Assembly: GCA_002363575.1 (NCBI GenBank)
Contig: DEWI01000053.1
Location: 1 to 8,327, forward strand
Length of the DNA: 8,327 bases
Source of the DNA: Verrucomicrobia bacterium UBA3214
Lineage (GTDB): Bacteria > Verrucomicrobiota > Kiritimatiellia > RFP12 > UBA1067
Reading direction: 5' to 3'
Shown: positions 1 through 8,300 of the stretch, in pieces
How positions within the stretch are numbered: the first letter of the stretch is position 1
How the letters are laid out: every line of letters begins with the position of its first letter
The notes under the pieces: model-generated
Database searches by the model: none
Told to the model about the DNA's origin: nothing
Seen by the model: the letters and a program-made list of their open reading frames with translations, nothing else
Program-made: the position numbers and the translations under genes

Positions 1-689
1 AGATCGTCCAGCGTGATCGGCAGGACGCCTGTAAAATACGTGCGGCCGACCGTGCCGTCGGCAAGCCCCGCCTTGAACGACTTGAAAAACGCCTTGAAGA
101 ACGATTCGCGCGTCGCGTCGCCTTTGGAGTCGTGCCCGCAGACGGCGTTGTATTCAACATCGCGATTCGAGACCACAAGCTCGTTCGTGAAGTTGTCGTA
201 CTCGTCGATGATAATGTATAGCGGCGGAAGGTGGTTTTCCCGAATCACCGCCCGCACCATATCAATGCTGTCCGCCGGTCCTGCAGCAGTCTTGACCTTC
301 GACCAGTCTGCCAGCTCCTTGTATTTGACGATGAACGACCCCACCGCGATCTGGACATTAGACCAGAAATTCTGTTCGATCTCGGCGAGCGTGCCAACCT
401 GCACAGTCGAGAAATCGAAAGTCAGCACGAGGAACGAATTGCGCAGCGGCGTCGGATCGCGTCCGATGTCTGTCGTTCCGAAGAGTTCGTCGAAACGATC
501 CTTCACTGCGACGTCGTAATAATGCGCGAGCATCGAGCAGACAACCGACTTGCCGAATCTCTTCGGACGCAGAAACACGGGAGTCTTTATCGTCTCCAAT
601 TCGCGGATATAGGCGGTGTTGTCCACGATAAAACATTCGCGGACAAGCTCGGCCCAGTTTATGACTCCATATGGTATTCTGCGCTTCAT
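1..689 (-). CDS. AAA-ATPase-like / DUF1703-family protein, N-terminal part (3' end outside window)
   Basis: Seen: from the ATG at 689-687 the minus strand is open for 229 codons to the window edge. The protein starts MKRRIPYGVINW, followed by a 'FIVDNTAYI' segment, which fits the family N-terminus 'IPYGI..F..L....Y.YVDKT.YI'. Walker A is the family's atypical form, RPKRFGKS, with G46-K47-S48. Walker B is YIIIDEYD with D162-E163. The visible part ends with FTGVLPITLDDL, a hallmark motif of AAA-ATPase_like (PF09820) proteins. Known: these proteins usually carry a C-terminal DUF1703/PD-(D/E)XK-like nuclease domain, which here would lie beyond base 1. They occur as large paralogous sets in Bacteroidota and related anaerobes, and their cellular role is unsettled. 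The ATG at 689 is chosen because it gives the family N-terminus and because the promoter at 702-731 lies between it and the only other in-frame upstream ATG (758). No Shine-Dalgarno sequence precedes it. GC content appears lower than in the giant gene. The nuclease half is inferred, not seen. Confidence 0.9.
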   Translation of the reverse strand, partial: MKRRIPYGVINWAELVRECFIVDNTAYIRELETIKTPVFLRPKRFGKSVVCSMLAHYYDVAVKDRFDELFGTTDIGRDPTPLRNSFLVLTFDFSTVQVGTLAEIEQNFWSNVQIAVGSFIVKYKELADWSKVKTAAGPADSIDMVRAVIRENHLPPLYIIIDEYDNFTNELVVSNRDVEYNAVCGHDSKGDATRESFFKAFFKSFKAGLADGTVGRTYFTGVLPITLDD

Positions 690-714
690 CTTAACGCGCA
701 CATTATACCATATG
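668..714. repeat. 10-bp perfect inverted repeat flanking the start codon
   Basis: The arms are CATATGGTAT (668-677) and ATACCATATG (705-714), perfect inverted complements 27 bases apart. One arm overlaps the -10 box; the other lies in codons 4-8 of the AAA-ATPase-like gene, so the dyad encloses the start codon. From the promoter described here only the inner arm would be transcribed. The pair is therefore better read as a possible DNA operator, or as a hairpin hiding the start codon in any read-through mRNA that begins upstream. It may also be chance. Confidence 0.45.
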
Positions 715-731
715 CCGAAATTTCGTGTCAA
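702..731 (-). promoter_or_regulatory. Perfect-consensus sigma70-type promoter for the AAA-ATPase-like gene
   Basis: On the minus strand, TTGACA (731-726) and TATAAT (707-702) are separated by 18 bases. A TG one base upstream of TATAAT makes an extended -10 (TGGTATAAT). The start codon lies 12 bases after the -10, so transcription would begin about 5-6 bases before the ATG, giving a leaderless or nearly leaderless mRNA. No purine-rich ribosome-binding site is present, which agrees with this. The spacer holds the perfect palindrome CGAAATTTCG (716-725) and CATATG (709-714). A GGCGC/GCGCC dyad (732-744) abuts the -35. These are possible repressor sites, but operator function is inference only. 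Confidence 0.75.
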
Positions 732-748
732 GGCGCGCGGCGCCTGGA

Positions 749-843
749 GTTTACCCATTTTCCATTTTTGGCCGGGCTCGATTGGCGGGTGAAATGGCGA
801 AAGCCCAGCTCGACATTTTTATGGGAAAAGCGTTTACCCATTT
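749..843. repeat. 12-bp direct repeat and dyad at the transposase-remnant start
   Basis: GTTTACCCATTT occurs at 749-760 and again, exactly, at 832-843. The second copy forms half of a dyad at 821-841: ATGGG-A-AAA, three central bases (GCG), then TTT-A-CCCAT. It is symmetric except for one A/A position in each arm. The dyad overlaps the start codon (821) of the transposase remnant. The first copy is followed by TTCCATTTTTGGCC, which could be part of a former insertion-sequence end, but I found no matching inverted end on the other side. Transposase or repressor binding is speculative. Confidence 0.4.
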
Positions 844-1081
844 CTCGAAACCTGCGAAGAAGTTCATAGAGAAGTGTATCTGCGGAATAGAGGCCTCGGG
901 CGACACGAAACTTTCATCTACAGTACATGCGATCGACGATGGCATAAGGCCGGCATCGTTCGGCGCGATGCTAGTGCGGCTCCCGATGCACCCGGAGAAG
1001 GAGCTGCATCTCGTCGTCAAAGGCTTCGGACAATATCCGACGATGCTCCTGACTTCGCTTTCCGTCGACGGAACATTCAAG
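794..1081 (+). pseudogene. Internally deleted transposase remnant (IS4-like DDE family)
   Basis: Seen: in one open plus frame, starting at ATG 794 or 821, the segment reads FSKPAKKFIEKCICGIEASG, then DTKLSSTVHAIDDGI. This resembles the N-terminal part of IS4-like transposases that carry '.KPA.KF...L.GI..S.DVKLS.IARAL.E.I'. Directly after it (about 947-965) the frame continues FGAMLVRLPMHPEKELHLVV and GFGQYPTMLLTSL. In full-length relatives this lies roughly 250 residues further on ('FGA..VRLP....LLLVVV.GFG..P.LLLTNL'). The blocks carrying the first two catalytic Asp residues are therefore missing. The final Glu block, expected after 'LLTSL', is not recognisable either. The open frame runs on to 1435, but the protein after about 1081 resembles nothing known and overlaps the giant gene antisense. 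The family assignment is from memory of motif layout, without a search; the exact IS group is not determined. It is non-functional as it stands. Confidence 0.6.
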
Positions 1082-1266
1082 TTGCAATGGCGCAGAGCGA
1101 GCCTTGCATTGCCGGACGCAAGAGAATTGTTCCGGGAGTTTCAGATACAAACATCTCCTGCCTCCCCCCGCCATTTGCGGCCAACGGCATGCAGAGGCCG
1201 CGAATTGCGAATTGCGTCGCAGCGCCGTCGCCAAGTGTGGCAGTTGCATGCTGCAAATGGCGAGCT
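1082..1266. other. Non-coding gap downstream of the giant gene
   Basis: I see no convincing gene on either strand. Similarity to the transposase stops abruptly near 1081. From there to the giant gene's stop codon (TGA, 1269-1267 on the minus strand) the DNA holds a C-run (1164-1169), a tandem GCGAATT heptamer (1200-1216, about 2.3 copies) and the long inverted repeat entered separately. A typical intrinsic terminator with a U-tract is not visible. Small minus-strand open frames here (up to 99 residues) are rich in Arg, Cys and Ser and have no recognisable domain. Confidence 0.6.
1169..1262. repeat. 94-bp inverted-repeat element just after the giant gene's stop
   Basis: The outer arms CGCCATTTGC (1169-1178) and GCAAATGGCG (1253-1262) are perfect 10-bp complements. 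Inside lies a second matched pair: GCATGCA (1187-1193) against TGCATGC (near 1245-1251). A shorter competing stem, GCGGCC (1177-1182) with GGCCGC (1196-1201), also exists. On the minus strand the structure begins five bases after the giant gene's stop, so an RNA hairpin here could end or protect that mRNA. It lacks a clean U-run, so a factor-independent terminator is not supported. It could instead be a small repetitive element, or the footprint of the neighbouring insertion sequence. Confidence 0.5.
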
Positions 1267-2307
1267 TCACTTGATCTGCACTGCGATCGCGGCAATCTTC
1301 TTGATGACGACCGTGCCGTATGCCATGCCATCTATCATGACACCGGCGATTTTCGCAGCGAGAGCCTTGGGCTTGCCGTTTGCTTCGACATACGCCTTGA
1401 ACGACCCCTTGAAAGCGCCTGTCTTCGCCGCATAAGTCAACTTCAGCGCAGCGGGATTGTCACCGGCTTTCGCATCGTCGATTTCGCCCGACTTCTTGGA
1501 AACGACCAGTTTGCCAGCCTTCGGAACGATCCATTTCGAGCCGCTTTGCACGACGCTCGTGCCGACGGGGAAATACTTCGAATATGTCGCGTCGCCGAGT
1601 TTCGCGGCGAGCGCATCCGCGTCGAGCGAGAATGCCGCGCCATCTTCGAGGACGCCGCACTTGCCAGCGATCGCGCCACGCCGCGTCATTTCATCGTCAA
1701 GCTCCACCGTCGCGCCGTCGCCGCCCAGCCAAAGCGTGAACGCCATGGGGTGCTTCTTTGCTATGACCACAGGCACGGCGCTCCACGTATCGCCCTGGAC
1801 GACTTGCGCAGTCCCGGCGAGTTTGACGTCACCTGCGACGGTACCGGCGACCTTCACCTTGCCCTTCTTGGCGATTGATACTGTCAGCACATCCCAACCG
1901 CCGGCGCCGGGCCAGGCGATATTGACGGGGCCGATCCACTTCTCCAGCGCGGCGCCGGCGGCCGCCTTGGCTCTGGAGTCCTTGGCGGCGAAACGGTTTA
2001 GCGAACCCGTCACATTGAACGCCCCGCAAGTCCCGACGAGACGCGATTGCCCGAATTCGATGCGCAGCTCCTCGCCGGACGCCGAAACGCCGGCGGAAAC
2101 GCGCGTCTGCGGCGAAATCGCCGACATCGCAAAAGTCTGCTTCTTCGCTCCAGCCAGCGTAATGGATGCAACGACTTTGGAAAGCCCCGTCTTTTTCGCC
2201 GCCTTGCCAGTCTTCACCTGCAGCACTCCCACGAGAGTGCCGTCCGCGGCGGTTATCCAGCCGTCCCAGACTTGCGCGGTCGCGAGAGAAGGCTCGCCAT
2301 AGTCGGC
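1267..2307 (-). other. Unrecognised C-terminal module with about threefold internal repeat
   Basis: The last 345 residues are unusually rich in Ala, Gly and Lys. Three stretches look like diverged copies of one pattern (hydrophobic strand, 'K.GK', further strands, 'A.K...A...G'). The first is GTLVGVLQVKTGKAAKKTGL and on to AGAKKQTFAMSA. The second is LTVSIAKKGKVKVAGTVAG and on to VPVVIAKK. The third is LKLTYAAKTGAFKGSFKAYV, KPKALAAKIAGVMIDG and AYGTVVIKK. No known sorting tag, anchor or transmembrane helix is evident. Its position suggests a lineage-specific surface-attachment or export module; that is inference. I have an unverified impression of similar C-termini in Kiritimatiellota proteins. 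Confidence 0.5.
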
Positions 2308-5300
2308 GGCGCCTTCGCCATCCATCCCGGCAGGCGCGATCCACTCGCGCTCCCATCGCGCGGTGTACGCGGCGCCGCCGGGAGGGACGACAGCCGTGGA
2401 GAGCGCCGCGGGGCCTTCCGGCTCCCAGCCCGCGAACACATAACCCTCGCGGACGGCGCCAGGCACGGCATACTGCGCGCCCTCGGCAAGTTCGCGCTCC
2501 CAGCCGCCTTCACCACCGGCGGCGTCGAAGACGACGCGGCACATCCGCGGCGCACCCTCCGGCGACGTGGACGGCGGAGGCTCCTCGTCTTTCGTCCAAA
2601 CGGCGTACAGGACGACCGTCGCGCCGCGCCCGGAAGCAAGATTCTCGACAATGGCGCGATCGGCGAAAGCGACGGCGCCGCCGCGCACGCGCGCCCAGCC
2701 TGCGAAAGAATACCCGGCGCGCTTGAAGGCGTTGGGATCGAGCGCGACCGCCTTGCCCAACCCGATCGCCTGCGGCGACATCGCGCCGGTTCCGCCTTCA
2801 CTCTCAAAGCGCACGAGATAGGCGTCCTCCTCCCAAAATCCGTAGAGCCGCGCGACGGCGGAGGAGACGATGCTCTGCGCGGTGACGCGCTCGCCGGCGC
2901 CACCCGGCGCCGTGAACCATCCTCCGAAGACATATCCCTCTTTCGCGGCGGGCTCGGGAAGCTCGCCGTATTCACGGCCGGCGATCAGCTCTAGATTCGT
3001 CGCTGCGCCATCTATCTCCAGCGCGATCTTCGCGACTTCGGCAACCGTGTTCGTCCACGAAGGATCGGTCTCTATCGCAGGGTTGTAGTCGAAGACGATG
3101 GATGCGGAATTGACAATCTTGACGCCGGGCGGCGCATCGTCGCGAAGCTTTATGCGATACGACAAATGCCCCTCGCCGCGGTGCGTCGCATCGTTCGCCG
3201 GCAAAAAGCCGCCGCCATCCGCCGGCCAGCCGAACGCGCCCGCCGGATCCCATACGCGGATATACCAGCTCGCCACGCCCGTCTCCGTATCGCAGCTGAC
3301 GCTCGTCCGCACGCTCTTCGCGGCGCCGGGAAGAGGGATCTCGCTCGTGCCGGCGGAACGCCCGGCGAGTGCCGCGTCGTTGATATTGTTGAACGCGGCC
3401 TCGCGCATCTCGAAAGTGCTCCAATCCAGCCACGCGCTCAGCGGATTCGTCACGCGCACTTCCTGGGCGTCGGCGATTTCCGATCCGGCCTTGTTCTCGA
3501 AATAGATCGTGTAATCCAGCCATTCGCCCGGCTTGACGAACTTCTCTTCGCCGACACCCATTGGGCCGTTCATTTCGTTGGGATCGCAAGACTGCTTTGG
3601 CGTGTCGCGCTTGCGGTCGTCCTGCTCGTCAGGCGGCGGCGGATCGTCAGGCTTGCCGACGCGTACCGTCTTCTTTTTCCTGTACGGGCCGTTGATGCCG
3701 TTGCCGCGTGCTTTCAGCGAAACGTTGTAATTGCCCTTCTCGGAATATGTCGTGGAGGGGTTCTGCCAAGAGGCGCAAAGCCCGTTGCCGAAGTCCCATT
3801 CCCATGCGACAGGCCATGCGGAAGACTTGCCGCGCATGCCGAAGAATTCCCAGTATCCCGGCTCCGTCTTGTCGGTGAACGAAACGGATGCGGGGGCTTG
3901 CGGATTCGACGGCGAGTAATCGAAATCAGGGCTCGGAGCGGTGTATCTCACGATATCGAGATGAGGGCCTTCGATCGTCTTGGATATGCCGACCTTGACA
4001 TTCAAGAACTTCCAGTCCCAGTCCACGAGATTCAATTCGCCGGTGAAATCCAACCCCACCGAGATGCCGGCGGTGGCGGGCGCTTTCGCCGAAGCGGAAA
4101 TTTCGCCTTTTATGTAAGCATCGACCGCGAAGACTGCCGATGCCGTACCGACGACTTTCGACTCGAACTCCGGGTTGATGCCGAGTCTGATGCTCGCAGA
4201 GCCCTCGACATCGCCGTTCGCATAGCCGCTCGACGCGACGTCGAAAGGTTTCAGCCATTTTACGTTCCCGCCCTTTTCCCATTCCGCGCCGAGCCGCAGC
4301 TGGGTATTGATCGTGCCGCCGAACGTGGCAGAGCCGGTGATGTGCGCATCGCCTTCCACATACGCTTCCCAGTTGTTTTCGAGCGTCACGCCGGGAACGG
4401 GCGTGGGTATGACAATGCTGAAGGGAATCTTGAAAGTCTTGTTGACCGCCACGCCGACAGTCCCCTCCATGTGGACTTCGGCGCCGACGGAAAGATTGCC
4501 GATGAGCGCGTAACGCTCCTTCACGACTCCTCCAGCCGTCTTCTGGCGCATGTAATCGAAGCGAATCGACGGCCTTATCGACTCTGAAACATCCAGCCCG
4601 CCTTGCGCGTACAGAGAAACTTGCGTGCCGGCGCCGTAAAGTCCGCGCGCAGGCGAAGCGCCAAGGAGACGCTTTTGGCCGGGTGGCGCGACTTCGCCGA
4701 GGTAGCCCTCGCCGGACGTTGCGATGGTGCACTGCTCGTAGGCTTCGTCCCATGTCGCCTCTTCCGTCGTCAATTCCCACACATCGCCGTTCTTCACCGC
4801 CGCGACGACGCGCCTGCAATACCCTTCGGCGCCGAGATTGCCGAGGATCACGCAACCGGGCGCGATCGTCCCCGCCGCGGGCTCGCCGGAGAGGACAAGC
4901 GTGTTATCGCCGATTTCCAGCGTCTCGAGCGTTCCGGAGTTTTCGCCGAACACGATGGCGCCTTCCGCGAGGATCGTCGCAAGTTTCCGCTCGACCCTCA
5001 CGCAATCGGGATAGACGGATGTCGTCTCGCCGGATGCTTCCTCGATCGTCAGCGTCACGGTATATGCGCCGAGCGACGAATACGTCCACTCCGGCTCGGC
5101 GGCGGTGCTGTCGATCGTGCCGTCGGAATCTAAATCCCATTTCCACGCTTTCACGCCCTGCGCGCGTTCGGGGTCGTTCAATATGAATCTTGTGGTGCAA
5201 GTATCGAATCCTGTCGTCTGCGTCGGCTCGAAGATCGCCCGCGCCTTCGCCGCGAGATCAAGCCGCGCATCGTCGCCGGAAGCGAGCGCGACGCGCGCAT

Positions 5301-8300
5301 CGTCAGATTCAAGGGTGTTCGAATAGTAGCGCACGGCGTATTCGCCCGGCGCTATGCCTTCGAAGCGATAGACGCCATTCGTCGCGCACAGCGTCTGCAC
5401 GGAAGTGCCGTCGTCCATGATCGCCTGCACCGTGCCGTTCGTCGCGACCGCTCCACCGAACGTCACCGTGCCGCCGAGGACGGCGCCTTTGGCGAGCACT
5501 AGCATCGTCTCCACATTGCGCGAGGCGGCATCGATCGCCAAGCCCGTCTGCGTCGCGCACGCGAAGCCGCGCACCGGCATTGCGCGGACGCCGTATGCGC
5601 CGTCGGCGAGGCCGGAGAAGACGAAAGCGCCGCTCGCGTCTGTCGCCGTAGTAGCGACGACTCCGCCGCGTCCATCGAGGAGAGCGACGACACCGCCTTC
5701 AACCGCCGCGCCGTCCGCCGTCGCGACAAAGCCGGAAATCGCGCCGCCCTTCACGGCGGCGATGGATATGCCGTTGATATCTTTCTGCGCGGCGATTTGG
5801 ACGGTGTTTGTCGATGCGTCGTCGAGAACATTGCCGTCGGCGACGAGCCAGCGGTATTCGCCGTCGGCGAGGCCGGAAAGCTGGAAACAGCCGTTCGCGT
5901 CCGTCGTCGCCGTCGCCGGCGAAAGCTGCGCCTCCGGATCCGCGGCGATCAGCGAGACGGCCGCGCCGGCCAGCGCCTCGCCCGTCTTGGCATCAACGAG
6001 ACGCCCGCAAGCGGCGGCGCACGGGATGCCGTTCAATTCCGCGATCGCCAGATCGGCGAATTCCCGGACGTCATAGACGGCGCGCCCGCGGAGATTCAGG
6101 CGAGTCGCGGCCTGCGCCATCGCCGCGAGATATTCCTTCGTCCCGCCGAAGTCCGTGACGGCGGCGTCCTCGACGTCTTTGACATGCGAGAGGGCAATGT
6201 CGTATGCGCCGAAAGGCTGGAAATAGAACGGAATCTTCGCTTCGTCGCCCGCCTTCAAGACCCCTGCGGGATGCGAAGGCGAAATGCCGCCGACGAACAG
6301 CCGCGTCTCCGACAGGCTCTCGCCGGGCGCCAGCCCCATGCGCGTAGCGGAGTCGTTGCGCACAACCTTGAATACCGGCATCGGCATCGGCGAATCGCCT
6401 TCGTTCGCGTAGCAGACGTAGCCGGTGAACACGCGGCCGTCGCGCACCGAAGACGGCATCTCCAGCCACGCGCGCAGCTTCGGCCCAGTCTTCGCCGCAT
6501 AGACTTCGACGGCGCCGGGAAGCGTCGCAGAAGCGCCACCGGGAGCGGACGCGCCCACATCGCGCATCCCCTCCGACAGCCCTTCGACGTCGAATGTCGC
6601 GACGATCTGCGCCGCATTCAGGACCTCCACGGTCTTCGCAACGCGCCCGCCCAGGCGCACTTCGGAATCAGCGCCAAGGCCGCACCCGGTCAGCGTGATC
6701 GCCGCCTCCCCGGCATTCGCAATGCGCGAAGGCGCCGCCTCGCAAAGCTCGAGGCGCGCCTCCGCCACTTCGACGGAAAGCGCGGCTTGCGAATCCCCGG
6801 CGTTCTCCAAGACGAGATACGCCTTCTCGCTTGCGCGACGCGCAGGATACACGACGAGCAGCGACCCGTCCGCGAGAGCGACGCTTGCGCAGCCGCCGGC
6901 GCTTTCGCCGGCCGTCGGCACGACGCCGTTCCCGCCGTACGCGGAGACGGCGCCGTCGCGCGCGCCGGAGATCCGCACCATGCCGCCCTGCGGCGGCAAC
7001 TCCGCGAGCACGCGGCCGGCCGTCGCGCCTTTCGCAAGCGCGATGGCGCTTGCGCCGTTCGCGAGCGCCTCCAGGGCGATCTCCGCCTCCGCCTGCGTCC
7101 ACGCGCAGTTGTTGGCGAGATTATGCTCGAAGATGTCGCGATGCGCATTCACTTCCACGCCGGCTTTCCACCTGCCGGCCTTGAGCGCGGGCACCGCTAT
7201 TTCCGCCGTGAACTCCGCCGCGCCGAAAGGCGCAAGCGAATATCCCTGCGTAACGGTGGCGCATTCTACCGAGATTCCGCCTGTCGCCGCGTCCGCTCCC
7301 TTCATGCGCACGACGTCCCGCACGATACCCGCCGCCGCGACAGGCGCGCGGTTCGTCACGACATATGTGACGACAAGCGCATCGCCGGCGCCAAGCGCGC
7401 CCGCCTCGCCGAGTGTCACGCCGGCGACAGCCAGATCGGGCAGCGGAACCGCCGCCGCTCCTTCAACCTCGTAGATCCCGATGTCGGGGCACGCCCCGCT
7501 CGGGTCCGGCGTCCCGGCATCTTCCACCGCCTTCACATCCATGCGCGGCCGCCCCCACCAGTCGAACTCCGGCGCGACGCTCCCATCGCCGGCATCGACG
7601 CACGGCGACGACGCCGCGACTCTGAAATCCCCTCCCTCGGCATCCGCAAACTGCGGATCGCCCCATATGTTGCCGGAGACGCCGGCAAGGTCGCAGGATT
7701 GTGCGCCATATCCCGCAGGATTCCAGAAAAGGCAGTTAGCCACCGAAACGCCAGACGGCGGATTTCCATAGCTTCCCGACGCCAATTCGCACCAGCCATG
7801 ACCGCAATTTGCAAACACGCAGTTCTTGTACACAGGCTTGCCGCTCCAACCCGACCAATAGCAAATGCCTACGTCGTTGCCATAGAAAACACAGTTCACA
7901 TATTCATTGCGCGCCCCTCTGTACGGTGCCGTCGCCCAGCCTGTATCAATGAACACCGTATTCGTCACCGCGATCGTCCCGCCCCAGTTCCAGATGCCGT
8001 CGTTCAGAGCATGGGCGACCGTGCAATCCGCCATTGTCAATGCGCCAGAACCGCTCGTCTGGACAATGCCGCGCTCGTTTCCGTTTCCGGAATACATCAA
8101 CTCGCCGTAAAGGATATCAGCCTTGCCGTACACCCAAACGCCGTTCCAGTCTCCTCCGCCGGGCTTTGTCTTGCCGCCGTCGCCGTTGGTGTCGCCGCTG
8201 TGTCCGTCGTCTTTGAGCGAAGTGAAGACGATGGGCGCGGCGCGCGTGCCCTTCGCGTCGAGAGTGCCGTTGACGGTGAGCGAGCAGCCAGTGTTGAATT

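Noticed and set aside
756..758. In-frame upstream ATG as an alternative start for the AAA-ATPase-like gene
   Set aside because: It lies upstream of the consensus promoter, lacks a ribosome-binding site, and would add 23 residues before the family-typical N-terminus.
13..869. Plus-strand open frames opposite the AAA-ATPase-like gene
   Set aside because: The minus strand carries Walker A, Walker B and the GVLPITLDDL motif; the plus frames have none and merely mirror it.
1177..1201. GCGGCC/GGCCGC hairpin as an intrinsic terminator
   Set aside because: No U-tract follows on either strand and the loop is 13 bases; it also competes with the longer inverted repeat.
1200..1216. Tandem GCGAATT as a CRISPR-like or origin iteron array
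   Set aside because: Only about 2.3 copies of 7 bp with no spacers and no replication gene nearby.
874..1878. Plus-strand open frame of 334 codons spanning the gap and the giant gene's 3' end
   Set aside because: Composition is Arg/Cys/Ala-rich with no recognisable motif; most of it is antisense to the C-terminal module of the giant gene.
1457..2302. Plus-strand open frame of 281 codons
   Set aside because: Exact antisense shadow of the C-terminal module; Ser/Pro/Ala-rich and without domains.
3166..4587. Long plus-strand open frame (473 codons) opposite the giant gene
   Set aside because: It is antisense to a protein with clear PKD and CDPNE domains, is Arg/His-rich without any domain, and is expected from the high GC content and codon bias of the real gene.
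8131..8133. GTG as start codon of the giant gene
   Set aside because: The frame stays open to the window edge and the upstream 64 codons encode further beta-helix (LQPGTILKF, LTVNGTLDAKG), so the real start lies outside.
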